Source: Acanthosepion esculentum (lineage: Eukaryota > Mollusca > Cephalopoda > Sepiida > Sepiidae). Taken from it: DNA of 64,000 nucleotides. Where the stretch lies: assembly GCA_964036315.1 (NCBI GenBank), contig OZ038517.1, positions 56,051,603 to 56,115,602 on the forward strand, given 5' to 3'. Below are positions 35,801 through 50,449 of the stretch, piece by piece. Every line of letters starts with the position of its first letter. Position 1 is the first letter of the stretch. Position numbers and translations under genes: made by a program. The notes beneath the pieces were generated by a model, which was not told the DNA's origin, made no database searches, and saw only the letters and a list, made by a program, of their open reading frames with translations.

Positions 35801-37859
35801 GTACCATTTTCTTTGTTTCTGTTGCATCAAGTCTCTACTTCATCTGTGAGGAGATTGTCCAGCATTCACTGCCATATAGGAGGACTGACATTACATAACA
35901 GTTCAGTACCCTTTTCTTTGTTTCTGTTGCTTCAAGTCTCTACTTCATCTGTGAGGAGATTGTCCAGCATTCACTGCCATATAGGAGGACTGACACTACA
36001 TAACAGATCAGTACCCTTTTCTTTGTTTCTGTTGCTTCAAGTCTCTACTTCATCTGTGAGGAGATTGTCCAGCATTCACTGCCATATAGGTGGACTGACA
36101 TTACATAACAGTTCAGTACACTTTTCCTTCTTTCTGTTGCTTCAAGTCTCTACTTCATCTGTGAGGAGATTGTCCAGCATTCACTGCCATATAGGAGGAC
36201 TGACATTACATAACAGTTCAGTACCCTTTTCTTTGTTTCTGTTGCTTCAAGTCTCTACTTCATCTGTGAGGAGATTGTCCAGCATTCACTGCCATATAGG
36301 AGGACTGACATTACATAACAGTTCAGTACCCTTTTCTTTCTTTCTGTTGCTTCAAGTCTCTACTTCATCTCTGAGGAGATTGTCCAGCATTCACTACCAT
36401 ATAGGAGGACTGACATTACATAACAGTTCAGTACCCTTTTCTTTGTTTCTGTTGCTTCAAGTCTCTACTTCATCTGTGAGGATATTGTCCAGCATTCACT
36501 GCCATATAGGAGGACTGACATTACATAACAGTTCAGTACCCTTTTCTTCGTTTCTGTTGCCTCAAGTCTCTACTTCATCTGTGAGGAGATTGTCCAGCAT
36601 TCACTGCCATATAGGAGGACTGACATTACATAACAGATCAGTACCCTTTTCTTTGTTTCTGTTGCTTCAAGTCTCTACTTCATCTGTGAGGAGATTGTCC
36701 AGCATTCCCTGCCATATAGGAGGACTGACATTACATAACAGTTTAGTACCCTTTTCTTTGTTTCTGTTGCTTCAAGTCTCTACTTCATCTGTGAGGAGAT
36801 TGTCCAGCATTCACTGCCATATAGGAGGACTGACATTACATAACAGATCAGTACACTTTTCTTTGTTTCTGTTGCTTCAAGTCTCTACTTCATCTGTGAG
36901 GAGATTGTCCAGCATTCCCTGCCATATAGGAGGACTGACATTACATAACAGTTCAGTACCCTTTTCTTTGTTTCTGTTGCTTCAAGTCTCTACTTCATCT
37001 GTGAGGATATTGTCCAGCATTCACTGCCATATAGGAGGACTGACATTACATAACAGTTCAGTACCCTTTTCTTCGTTTCTGTTGCCTCAAGTCTCTACTT
37101 CATCTGTGAGGAGATTGTCCAGCATTCACTGCCATATAGGAGGACTGACATTACATAACAGTTCAGTACCCTTCTCTTTGTTTCTGTTGCTTCAAGTCTC
37201 TACTTCATCTGTGAGGAGATTGTCCAGCATTCACTGCCATATAGGAGGACTGACATTACATAACAGTTCAGTACCCTTTTCTTTGTTTCTGTTGCTTCAA
37301 GTCTCTACTTCATCTGTGAGGATATTGTCCAGCATTCACTGCCATATAGGAGGACTGACATTACATAACAGTTCAGTACCCTTTTGTTCGTTTCTGTTGC
37401 CTCAAGTCTCTACTTCATCTGTGAGGAGATTGTCCAGCATTCACTGCCATATAGGAGGACTGACATTACATAACAGTTCAGTACCCTTCTCTTTGTTTCT
37501 GTTGCTTCAAGTCTCTACTTCATCTGTGAGCAGATTGTCCAGCATTCACTGCCATATAGGAGGACTGACATTACATAACAGTTCAGTACCCTTTTCTTTG
37601 TTTCTGTTGCTTCAAGTCTCTACTTCATCTGTGAGGAGATTGTCCAGCATTCACTGCCATATAGGAGGACTGACATTACATAACAGATCAGTACACTTTT
37701 CTTTGTTTCTGTTGCTTCAAGTCTCTACTTCATCTGTGAGGAGATTGTCCAGCATTTTCTGCCATATAGGAGGACTGACATTACATAACAGATCAGTACC
37801 CTTTTCATTGTTTCTGTTGCTTCAAGTCTCTACTTCATCTGTGAGGAGATTGTCCAGCA

Positions 37860-40835
37860 TTCCCTGCCATATAGGAGGACTGACATTACATAACAGATCA
37901 GTACCCTTTTCTTTCTTTCTGTTGCTTCAAGTCTCTACTTCATCTGTGAGGAGATTGTCCAGCATTCCCTGCCATATAGGAGGACTGACATTACATAACA
38001 GATCAGTACCCTTTTCTTTCTTTCTGTTGCTTCAAGTCTCTACTTCATCTGTGAGGAGATTGTCCAGCATTCCCTGCCATATAGGAGGACTGACATTACA
38101 TAACAGATCAGTACCCTTTTCATTGTTTCTGTTGCTTCAAGTCTCTACTTCATCTGTGAGGAGATTGTCCAGCATTCCCTGCCATATAGGAGGACTGACA
38201 TTACATAACAGATCAGTACCCTTTTCATTGTTTCTGTTGGTTCAAGTCTCTACTTCATCTGTGAGGAGATTGTCCAGCATTCCCTGCCATATAGGAGGAC
38301 TGTCATTACATAACAGATCAGTACCCTTTTCTTTCTTTCTGTTGCTTCAAGTCTCTACTTCATCTGTGAGGAGATTGTCCAGCATTCCCTGCCATATAGG
38401 AGGACTGACATTACATAACAGATCAGTACCCTTTTCTTTCTTTCTGTTGCTTCAAGTCTCTACTTCATCTGTGAGGAGATTGTCCAGCATTCACTGCCAT
38501 ATAGGAGGACTGACATTACATAACAGATCAGTACCCTTTTCTTTCTTTCTGTTGCTTCAAGTCTCTACTTCATCTGTGAGGAGATTGTCCAGCATTCCCT
38601 GCCATATAGGAGGACTGACATTACATAACAGATCAGTACCCTTTTCTTTCTTTCTGTTGCTTCAAGTCTCTACTTCATCTGTGAGGAGATTGTCCAGCAT
38701 TCCCTGCCATATAGGAGGACTGACATTACATAACAGATCAGTACCCTTTTCTTTCTTTCTGTTGCTTCAAGTCTCTACTTCATCTGTGAGGAGATTGTCC
38801 AGCATTCCCTGCCATATAGGAGGACTGACATTACATAACAGTTCAGTACCCTTTTCTTTGTTTCTGATGCTTCAAGTCTCTACTTCATCTGTGAGGAGAT
38901 TGTCCAGCATTCACTGCCATATAGGAGGACTGACATTACATAACAGTTCAGTACCCTTCTCTTTGTTTCTGTTGCTTCAAGTCTCTACTTCATCTGTGAG
39001 GAGATTGTCCAGCATTCACTGCCATATAGGAGGACTGACATTACATAACAGTTCAGTACCCTTCTCTTTGTTTCTGTTGCTTCAAGTCTCTACTTCATCT
39101 GTGAGGAGATTGTCCAGCATTCACTGCCATATAGGAGGACTGACATTACATAACAGTTCAGTACCCTTTTCTTTGTTTCTGTTGCTTCAAGTCTCTACTT
39201 CATCTGTGAGGAGATTGTCCAGCATTCACTGCCATATAGGAGGACTGACATTACATAACAGATCAGTACACTTTTCTTTGTTTCTGTTGCTTCAAGTCTC
39301 TACTTCATCTGTGAGGAGATTGTCCAGCATTCCCTGCCATATAGGAGGACTGACATTACATAACAGATCAGTACCCTTTTCATTGTTTCTGTTGCTTCAA
39401 GTCTCTACTTCATCTGTGAGGAGATTGTCCAGCATTCCCTGCCATATAGGAGGACTGACATTACATAACAGATCAGTACCCTTTTCTTTCTTTCTGTTGC
39501 TTCAAGTCTCTACTTCATCTGTGAGGAGATTGTCCAGCATTCCCTGCCATATAGGAGGACTGACATTACATAACAGATCAGTACCCTTTTCTTTGTTTCT
39601 GTTGCTTCAAGTCTCTACTTCATCTGTGAGGAGATTGTCCAGCATTCCCTGCCATATAGGAGGACTGACATTACATAACAGATCAGTACCCTTTTCTTTC
39701 TTTCTGTTGCTTCAAGTCTCTACTTCATCTGTGAGGAGATTGTCCAGCATTCCCTGCCATATAGGAGGACTGACATTACATAACAGATCAGTACCCTTTT
39801 CTTTCTTTCTGTTGCTTCAAGTCTCTACTTCATCTGTGAGGAGATTGTCCAGCATTCCCTGCCATATAGGAGGACTGACATTACATAACAGATCAGTACC
39901 CTTTTCATTGTTTCTGTTGCTTCAAGTCTCTACTTCATCTGTGAGGAGATTGTCCAGCATTCCCTGCCATATAGGAGGACTGACATTACATAACAGATCA
40001 GTACCCTTTTCATTGTTTCTGTTGGTTCAAGTCTCTACTTCATCTGTGAGGAGATTGTCCAGCATTCCCTGCCATATAGGAGGACTGTCATTACATAACA
40101 GATCAGTACCCTTTTCTTTCTTTCTGTTGCTTCAAGTCTCTACTTCATCTGTGAGGAGATTGTCCAGCATTCCCTGCCATATAGGAGGACTGACATTACA
40201 TAACAGATCAGTACCCTTTTCTTTCTTTCTGTTGCTTCAAGTCTCTACTTCATCTGTGAGGAGATTGTCCAGCATTCACTGCCATATAGGAGGACTGACA
40301 TTACATAACAGATCAGTACCCTTTTCTTTCTTTCTGTTGCTTCAAGTCTCTACTTCATCTGTGAGGAGATTGTCCAGCATTCCCTGCCATATAGGAGGAC
40401 TGACATTACATAACAGATCAGTACCCTTTTCTTTCTTTCTGTTGCTTCAAGTCTCTACTTCATCTGTGAGGAGATTGTCCAGCATTCCCTGCCATATAGG
40501 AGGACTGACATTACATAACAGATCAGTACCCTTTTCTTTCTTTCTGTTGCTTCAAGTCTCTACTTCATCTGTGAGGAGATTGTCCAGCATTCCCTGCCAT
40601 ATAGGAGGACTGACATTACATAACAGTTCAGTACCCTTTTCTTTGTTTCTGATGCTTCAAGTCTCTACTTCATCTGTGAGGAGATTGTCCAGCATTCACT
40701 GCCATATAGGAGGACTGACATTACATAACAGTTCAGTACCCTTCTCTTTGTTTCTGTTGCTTCAAGTCTCTACTTCATCTGTGAGGAGATTGTCCAGCAT
40801 TCACTGCCATATAGGAGGACTGACATTACATAACA
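37860..40835. repeat. Two tandem 17-monomer (1,785-bp) blocks
   Basis: Rare variants gttggttcaa (38240 and 40025), ggactgtcattaca (about 38302 and 40087) and gtacccttctctttg (about 38951 and 40736) recur at 1,785 bp. After about 39.16 kb the best offset becomes 1,680 bp (16 monomers), so the neighbouring copies differ by one unit, as expected from unequal exchange. Confidence 0.85.
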
Positions 40836-42539
40836 GTTCAGTACCCTTTTCTTTGTTTCTGTTGCTTCAAGTCTCTACTTCATCTGTGAGGAGATTGTCC
40901 AGCATTCACTGCCATATAGGAGGACTGACATTACATAACAGATCAGTACACTTTTCTTTGTTTCTGTTGCTTCAAGTCTCTACTTCATCTGTGAGGAGAT
41001 TGTCCAGCATTCCCTGCCATATAGGAGGACTGACATTACATAACAGATCAGTACCCTTTTCATTGTTTCTGTTGCTTCAAGTCTCTACTTCATCTGTGAG
41101 GAGATTGTCCAGCATTCCCTGCCATATAGTAGGACTGACATTACATAACAGATCAGTACCCTTTTCTTTCTTTCTGTTGCTTCAAGTCTCTACTTCATCT
41201 GTGAGGAGATTGTCCAGCATTCCCTGCCATATAGGAGGACTGACATTACATAACAGATCAGTACCCTTTTCTTTCTTTCTGTTGCTTCAAGTCTCTACTT
41301 CATCTGTGAGGAGATTGTCCAGCATTCCCTGCCATATAGGAGGACTGACATTACATAACAGATCAGTACCCTTTTCTTTCTTTCTGTTGCTTCAAGTCTC
41401 TACTTCATCTGTGAGGAGATTGTCCAGCATTCCCTGCCATATAGGAGGACTGACATTACATAACAGATCAGTACCCTTTTCATTGTTTCTGTTGCTTCAA
41501 GTCTCTACTTCATCTGTGAGGAGATTGTCCAGCATTCCCTGCCATATAGGAGGACTGACATTACATAACAGATCAGTACCCTTTTCATTGTTTCTGTTGC
41601 TTCATGTCTCTACTTCATCTGTGAGGAGATTGTCCAGCATTCCCTGCCATATAGGAGGACTGACATTACATAACAGATCAGTACCCTTTTCTTTCTTTCT
41701 GTTGCTTCAAGTCTCTACTTCATCTGTGAGGAGATTGTCCAGCATTCCCTGCCATATAGGAGGACTGTCATTACATAACAGATCAGTACCCTTTTCTTTG
41801 TTTCTGTTGCTTCAAGTCTCTACTTCATCTGTGAGGAGATTGTCCAGCATTCCCTGCCATATAGGAGGACTGACATTACATAACAGATCAGTACCCTTTT
41901 CTTTCTTTCTGTTGCTTCAAGTCTCTACTTCATCTGTGAGGAGATTGTCCAGCATTCCCTGCCATATAGGAGGACTGACATTACATAACAGATCAGTACC
42001 CTTTTCTTTCTTTCTGTTGCTTCAAGTCTCTACTTCATCTGTGAGGAGATTGTCCAGCATTCCCTGCCATATAGGAGGACTGACATTACATAACAGATCA
42101 GTACCCTTTTCTTTCTTTCTGTTGCTTCAAGTCTCTACTTCATCTGTGAGGAGATTGTCCAGCATTCCCTGCCATATAGGAGGACTGACATTACATAACA
42201 GATCAGTACCCTTTTCTTTCTTTCTGTTGCTTCAAGTCTCTACTTCACCTGTGAGGAGATTGTCCAGCATTCCCTGCCATATAGGAGGACTGACATTACA
42301 TAACAGATCAGTACACTTTTCTTTGTTTCTGATGCTTCAAGTCTCTACTTCATCTGTGAGGAGATTGTCCAGCATTCCCTGCCATATAGGAGGACTGACA
42401 TTACATAACAGATCAGTACCCTTTTCTTTCTTTCTGTTGCTTCAAGTCTCTACTTCATCTGTGAGGAGATTGTCCAGCATTCCCTGCCATATAGGAGGAC
42501 TGACATTACATAACAGATCAGTACCCTTTTCTTTCTTTC

Positions 42540-45500
42540 TGTTGCTTCAAGTCTCTACTTCATCTGTGAGGAGATTGTCCAGCATTCCCTGCCATATAGG
42601 AGGACTGACATTACATAACAGATCAGTACACTTTTCTTTGTTTCTGATGCTTCAAGTCTCTACTTCATCTGTGAGGAGATTGTCCAGCATTCCCTGCCAT
42701 ATAGGAGGACTGACATTACATAACAGATCAGTACCCTTTTCTTTCTTTCTGTTGCTTCAAGTCTCTACTTCATCTGTGAGGAGATTGTCCAGCATTCCCT
42801 GCCATATAGGAGGACTGACATTACATAACAGATCAGTACACTTTTCTTTGTTTCTGATGCTTCAAGTCTCTACTTCATCTGTGAGGAGATTGTCCAGCAT
42901 TCCCTGCCATATAGGAGGACTGACATTACATAACAGATCAGTACCCTTTTCTTTCTTTCTGTTGCTTCAAGTCTCTACTTCATCTGTGAGGAGATTGTCC
43001 AGCATTCCCTGCCATATAGGAGGACTGACATTACATAACAGATCAGTACACTTTTCTTTGTTTCTGATGCTTCAAGTCTCTACTTCATCTGTGAGGAGAT
43101 TGTCCAGCATTCCCTGCCATATAGGAGGACTGACATTACATAACAGATCAGTACCCTTTTCTTTCTTTCTGTTGCTTCAAGTCTCTACTTCATCTGTGAG
43201 GAGATTGTCCAGCATTCCCTGCCATATAGGAGGACTGACATTACATAACAGATCAGTACCCTTTTCTTTGTTTCTGTTGCTTCAAGTCTCTACTTCATCT
43301 GTGAGGAATTGTCCAGCATTCCCTGCCATATAGGAGGACTGACATTACATAACAGATCAGTACCCTTTTCTTTCTTTCTGTTGCTTCAAGTCTCTACTTC
43401 ATCTGTGAGGAGATTGTCCAGCATTCCCTGCCATATAGGAGGACTGACATTACATAACAGATCAGTACCCTTTTCTTTGTTTCTGATGCTTCAAGTCTCT
43501 ACTTCATCTGTGAGGAGATTGTCCAGCATTCCCTGCCATATAGGAGGACTGACATTACATAACAGATCAGTACCCTTTTCTTTCTTTCTGTTGCTTCAAG
43601 TCTCTACTTCATCTGTGAGGAGATTGTCCAGCATTCCCTGCCATATAGGAGGACTGACATTACATAACAGATCAGTACCCTTTTCTTTCTTTCTGTTGCT
43701 TCAAGTCTCTACTTCATCTGTGAGGAGATTGTCCAGCATTCCCTGCCATATAGGAGGACTGACATTACATAACACATCAGTACACTTTTCATTGTTTCTG
43801 TTGCTTCAAGTCTCTACTTCATCTGTGAGGAGATTGTCCAGCATTCCCTGCCATATAGGAGGACTGACATTACATAACAGATCAGTACACTTTTCTTTGT
43901 TTCTGATGCTTCAAGTCTCTACTTCATCTGTGAGGAGATTGTCCAGCATTCCCTGCCATATAGGAGGACTGACATTACATAACAGATCAGTACCCTTTTC
44001 TTTCTTTCTGTTGCTTCAAGTCTCTACTTCATCTGTGAGGAGATTGTCCAGCATTCCCTGCCATATAGGAGGACTGACATTACATAACAGATCAGTACCC
44101 TTTTCTTTCTTTCTGTTGCTTCAAGTCTCTACTTCATCTGTGAGGAGATTGTCCAGCATTCCCTGCCATATAGGAGGACTGACATTACATAACAGATCAG
44201 TACACTTTTCATTGTTTCTGATGCTTCAAGTCTCTACTTCATCTGTGAGGAGATTGTCCAGCATTCCCTGCCATATAGGAGGACTGACATTACATAACAG
44301 ATCAGTACCCTTTTCTTTCTTTCTGTTGCTTCAAGTCTCTACTTCATCTGTGAGGAGATTGTCCAGCATTCCCTGCCATATAGGAGGACTGACATTACAT
44401 AACAGATCAGTACCCTTTTCTTTGTTTCTGTTGCTTCAAGTCTCTACTTCATCTGTGAGGAGATTGTCCAGCATTCCCTGCCATATAGGAGGACTGACAT
44501 TACATAACAGATCAGTACCCTTTTCTTTCTTTCTGTTGCTTCAAGTCTCTACTTCATCTGTGAGGAGATTGTCCAGCATTCCCTGCCATATAGGAGGACT
44601 GACATTACATAACAGATCAGTACCCTTTTCTTTGTTTCTGATGCTTCAAGTCTCTACTTCATCTGTGAGGAGATTGTCCAGCATTCCCTGCCATATAGGA
44701 GGACTGACATTACATAACAGATCAGTACCCTTTTCTTTCTTTCTGTTGCTTCAAGTCTCTACTTCATCTGTGAGGAGATTGTCCAGCATTCCCTGCCATA
44801 TAGGAGGACTGACATTACATAACAGATCAGTACACTTTTCTTTGTTTCTGATGCTTCAAGTCTCTACTTCATCTGTGAGGAGATTGTCCAGCATTCCCTG
44901 CCATATAGGAGGACTGACATTACATAACAGATCAGTACCCTTTTCTTTCTTTCTGTTGCTTCAAGTCTCTACTTCATCTGTGAGGAGATTGTCCAGCATT
45001 CCCTGCCATATAGGAGGACTGACATTACATAACAGATCAGTACCCTTTTCTTTGTTTCTGATGCTTCAAGTCTCTACTTCATCTGTGAGGAGATTGTCCA
45101 GCATTCCCTGCCATATAGGAGGACTGACATTACATAACAGATCAGTACCCTTTTCTTTCTTTCTGTTGCTTCAAGTCTCTACTTCATCTGTGAGGAGATT
45201 GTCCAGCATTCCCTGCCATATAGGAGGACTGACATTACATAACAGATCAGTACACTTTTCATTGTTTCTGTTGCTTCAAGTCTCTACTTCATCTGTGAGG
45301 AGATTGTCCAGCATTCCCTGCCATATAGGAGGACTGACATTACATAACAGATCAGTACCCTTTTCTTTCTTTCTGTTGCTTCAAGTCTCTACTTCATCTG
45401 TGAGGAGATTGTCCAGCATTCCCTGCCATATAGGAGGACTGACATTACATAACAGATCAGTACACTTTTCTTTGTTTCTGATGCTTCAAGTCTCTACTTC

Positions 45501-46170
45501 ATCTGTGAGGAGATTGTCCAGCATTCCCTGCCATATAGGAGGACTGACATTACATAACAGATCAGTACCCTTTTCTTTCTTTCTGTTGCTTCAAGTCTCT
45601 ACTTCATCTGTGAGGAGATTGTCCAGCATTCCCTGCCATATAGGAGGACTGACATTACATAACAGATCAGTACACTTTTCTTTGTTTCTGATGCTTCAAG
45701 TCTCTACTTCATCTGTGAGGAGATTGTCCAGCATTCCCTGCCATATAGGAGGACTGACATTACATAACAGATCAGTACCCTTTTCTTTCTTTCTGTTGCT
45801 TCAAGTCTCTACTTCATCTGTGAGGAGATTGTCCAGCATTCCCTGCCATATAGGAGGACTGACATTACATAACAGATCAGTACACTTTTCTTTGTTTCTG
45901 ATGCTTCAAGTCTCTACTTCATCTGTGAGGAGATTGTCCAGCATTCCCTGCCATATAGGAGGACTGACATTACATAACAGATCAGTACCCTTTTCTTTCT
46001 TTCTGTTGCTTCAAGTCTCTACTTCATCTGTGAGGAGATTGTCCAGCATTCCCTGCCATATAGGAGGACTGACATTACATAACAGATCAGTACACTTTTC
46101 TTTGTTTCTGATGCTTCAAGTCTCTACTTCATCTGTGAGGAGATTGTCCAGCATTCCCTGCCATATAGGA
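42540..46170. repeat. 210-bp dimer higher-order zone 2
   Basis: A monomer with gtacacttttctttg and tttctgatgc alternates with one carrying gtacccttttctttc and tttctgttgc. The tttctgatgc variant recurs mostly at 210-bp steps (for example 42856 and 43066), with occasional extra units. Nearly all monomers here have the attccctgcc form, so the zone is unusually homogeneous. Confidence 0.85.
43301..43311. repeat. Only net indel of the satellite array
   Basis: Here gtgaggaattgtcc replaces the usual gtgaggagattgtcc, a loss of one base. Every monomer to the right is shifted by one base relative to the left part, and no other net length change is seen over 46.5 kb. Confidence 0.95.
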
Positions 46171-46680
46171 GGACTGACATTACATAACAGATCAGTACCC
46201 TTTTCTTTCTTTCTGTTGCTTCAAGTCTCTACTTCATCTGTGAGGAGATTGTCCAGCATTCCCTGCCATATAGGAGGACTGACATTACATAACAGATCAG
46301 TACCCTTTTCTTTGTTTCTGTTGCTTCAAGTCTCTACTTCATCTGTGAGGAGATTGTCCAGCATTCCCTGCCATATAGGAGGACTGACATTACATAACAG
46401 ATCAGTACCCTTTTCTTTCTTTCTGTTGCTTCAAGTCTCTACTTCATCTGTGAGGAGATTGTCCAGCATTCCCTGCCATATAGGAGGACTGACATTACAT
46501 AACAGATCAGTACCCTTTTCTTTGTTTCTGTTGCTTCAAGTCTCTACTTCATCTGTGAGGAGATTGTCCAGCATTCCCTGCCATATAGGAGGACTGACAT
46601 TACATAACAGATCAGTACCCTTTTCTTTCTTTCTGTTGCTTCAAGTCTCTACTTCATCTGTGAGGAGATTGTCCAGCATT

Positions 46681-49600
46681 CACTGCCATATAGGAGGATT
46701 GACATTACATAACAGTTCAGTACCCATTTCTTTGTTTCTGTTGCTTCAAGTCTCTACTTCATCTGTGAGGAGATTGTCCAGCATTCACTGCCATATAGGA
46801 GGACTGACACTACATAACAGATCAGTACCCTTTTCTTTGTTTCTGTTGCTTCAAGTCTCTACTTCATCTGTGAGGAGATTGTCCAGCATTCACTGCCATA
46901 TAGGAGGACTGACACTACATAACAGATCAGTACCCTTTTCTTTGTTTCTGTTGCTTCAGGTCTCTACTTCATCTGTGAGAAGATTGTCCAGCATTCACTG
47001 CCATATAGGAGGACTGACATTACATAACAGTTCAGTACCCTTTTCTTTGTTTCTGATGCTTCAAGTCTCTACTTCATCTGTGAGGAGATTGTCCAGTATT
47101 CACTGCCATATAGGAGGACTGACATTACATAACAGTTCAGTACCCTTTTCTTTCTTTCTGTTGCTTCAAGTCTCTACTTCATCTGTGAGGAGATTGTCCA
47201 GCATTCACTGCCATATAGGAGGACTGACATTACATAACAGATCAGTACCCTTTTCTTTGTTTCTGTTGCTTCAAGTCTCTACTTCATCTGTGAGGAGATT
47301 GTCCAGTATTCACTGCCATATAGGAGGACTGACATTACATAACAGTTCTGTACCCTTTTCTTTCTTTCTGTTGCTTCAAGTCTCTACTTCATCTGTGAGG
47401 AGATTGTCTAGCATTCACTGCCATATAGGAGGACTGACATTACATAACAGTTCAGTACCCTTTTCTTTGTTTCTGTTGCTTCAAGTCTCTACTTCATCTG
47501 TGAGGAGATTGTCCAGCATTCACTGCCATATAGGAGGACTGACATTACATAACAGTTCAGTACACTTTTCTTTCTTTCTGTTGCTTCAAGTTTCTACTTC
47601 ATCTGTGAGGAGATTTTCCAGCATTCACTGCCATATAGGAGGACTGACACTACATAACAGATCAGTACCATTTTCTTTGTTTCTGTTGCATCAAGTCTCT
47701 ACTTCATCTGTGAGGAGATTGTCCAGCATTCACTGCCATATAGGAGGACTGACATTACATAACAGTTCAGTACACTTTTCTTTCTTTCTGTTGCTTCAAG
47801 TCTCTACTTCATCTCTGGGGAGATTGTCCAGCATTCACTGCCATATAGGAGGACTGACATTACATAACAGTTCAGTACCCTTTTCTTTGTTTCTGTTGCT
47901 TCAAGTCTCTACTTCATCTGTGAGGAGATTGTCCAGCATTCACTGCCATATAGGAGGACTGACACTACATAACAGATCAGTACCCTTTTCTTTGTTTCTG
48001 TTGCTTCAAGTCTCTACTTCATCTGTGAGGAGATTGTCCAGCATTCACTGCCATATAGGTGGACTGACATTACATAACAGTTCAGTACACTTTTCTTTCT
48101 TTCTGTTGCTTCAAGTCTCTACTTCATCTGTGAGGAGATTGTCTAGCATTCACTGCCATATAGGAGGACTGACATTACATAACAGTTCAGTACCCTTTTC
48201 TTTGTTTCTCTTGCTTCAAGTCTCTACTTCATCTGTGAGGAGATTGTCCAGCATTCACTGCCATATAGGAGGACTGACATTACATAACAGTTCAGTACCC
48301 TTTTCTTTGTTTCTGTTGCTTCAAGTCTCTACTTCATCTGTGAGGAGATTGTCCAGCATTCACTGCCATATAGGAGGACTGACATTACATAACAGATCAG
48401 TACCCTTTTCTTTGTTTCTGTTGCTTCAAGTCTCTACTTCATCTTTGAGGAGATTGTCCAGCATTCCCTGCCATATAGGAGGACTGACATTACATAACAG
48501 TTCAGTACACTTTTCTTTCTTTCTGTTGCTTAAAGTCTCTACTTCATCTGTGAGGAGATTGTCCAGCATTCCCTGCCATATAGGAGGACTGACATTACAT
48601 AACAGTTCAGTACACTTTTCTTTCTTTCTGTTGCTTCAAGTCTCTACTTCATCTGTGAGGAGATTGTCCAGCATTCACTGCCATATAGGAGGATTGACAT
48701 TACATAACAGTTCAGTACCCATTTCTTTGTTTCTGTTGCTTCAAGTCTCTACTTCATCTGTGAGGAGATTGTCCAGCATTCACTGCCATATAGGAGGACT
48801 GACACTACATAACAGATCAGTACCCTTTTCTTTGTTTCTGTTGCTTCAAGTCTCTACTTCATCTGTGAGGAGATTGTCCAGCATTCACTGCCATATAGGA
48901 GGACTGACACTACATAACAGATCAGTACCCTTTTCTTTGTTTCTGTTGCTTCAGGTCTCTACTTCATCTGTGAGAAGATTGTCCAGCATTCACTGCCATA
49001 TAGGAGGACTGACATTACATAACAGATCAGTACCCTTTTCTTTGTTTCTGATGCTTCAAGTCTCTACTTCATCTGTGAGGAGATTGTCCAGTATTCACTG
49101 CCATATAGGAGGACTGACATTACATAACAGTTCAGTACCCTTTTCTTTCTTTCTGTTGCTTCAAGTCTCTACTTCATCTGTGAGGAGATTGTCCAGCATT
49201 CACTGCCATATAGGAGGACTGACATTACATAACAGTTCCGTACCCTTTTCTTTGTTTCTGTTGCTTCAAGTCTCTACTTCATCTGTGAGGAGATTGTCCA
49301 GTATTCACTGCCATATAGGAGGACTGACATTACATAACAGTTCTGTACCCTTTTCTTTCTTTCTGTTGCTTCAAGTCTCTACTTCATCTGTGAGGAGATT
49401 GTCTAGCATTCACTGCCATATAGGAGGACTGACATTACATAACAGTTCAGTACCCTTTTCTTTGTTTCTGTTGCTTCAAGTCTCTACTTCATCTGTGAGG
49501 AGATTGTCCAGCATTCACTGCCATATAGGAGGACTGACATTACATAACAGTTCAGTACACTTTTCTTTCTTTCTGTTGCTTCAAGTTTCTACTTCATCTG

Positions 49601-50230
49601 TGAGGAGATTTTCCAGCATTCACTGCCATATAGGAGGACTGACACTACATAACAGATCAGTACCATTTTCTTTGTTTCTGTTGCATCAAGTCTCTACTTC
49701 ATCTGTGAGGAGATTGTCCAGCATTCACTGCCATATAGGAGGACTGACATTACATAACAGTTCAGTACACTTTTCTTTCTTTCTGTTGCTTCAAGTCTCT
49801 ACTTCATCTCTGGGGAGATTGTCCAGCATTCACTGCCATATAGGAGGTCTGACATTACATAACAGTTCAGTACCCTTTTCTTTGTTTCTGTTGCTTCAAG
49901 TCTCTACTTCATCTGTGAGGAGATTGTCCAGCATTCACTGCCATATAGGAGGACTGACACTACATAACAGATCAGTACCCTTTTCTTTGTTTCTGTTGCT
50001 TCAAGTCTCTATTTCATCTGTGAGGAGATTGTCCAGCATTCACTGCCATATAGGTGGACTGACATTACATAACAGTTCAGTACACTTTTCTTTCTTTCTG
50101 TTGCTTCAAGTCTCTACTTCATCTGTGAGGAGATTGTCTAGCATTCACTGCCATATAGGAGGACTGACATTACATAACAGTTCAGTACCCTTTTCTTTGT
50201 TTCTGTTGCTTCAAGTCTCTACTTCATCTG
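46681..50230. repeat. Two tandem 19-monomer (1,995-bp) blocks
   Basis: The rare string caagtttctacttc with gattttccagc occurs at 47587 and again at 49582, exactly 1,995 bp apart. Flanking variants (taccattttc, ttgcatcaag, tctctggggag, taggtggactg) follow in the same order in both copies. The second copy carries additional private changes such as gaggtctgac near 49846. Confidence 0.88.
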
Positions 50231-50449
50231 TGAGGAGATTGTCCAGCATTCACTGCCATATAGGAGGACTGACATTACATAACAGTTCAGTACCCTTTTC
50301 TTTGTTTCTGTTGCTTCAAGTCTCTACTTCATCTGTGAGGAGATTGTCCAGCATTCACTGCCATATAGGAGGACTGACACTACATAACAGATCAGTACCC
50401 TTTTCTTTGTTTCTGTTGCATCAAGTCTCTACTTCATCTGTGAGGAGAT

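Noticed and set aside
17552..43333. Giant repeat proteins (2,295, 398 and 5,887 codons) as real genes
   Set aside because: They start at TTG codons, consist only of the 105-bp satellite, and are antisense to LINE RT sequence. Openness follows from the monomer length being a multiple of three, and variable sites do not favour silent changes.
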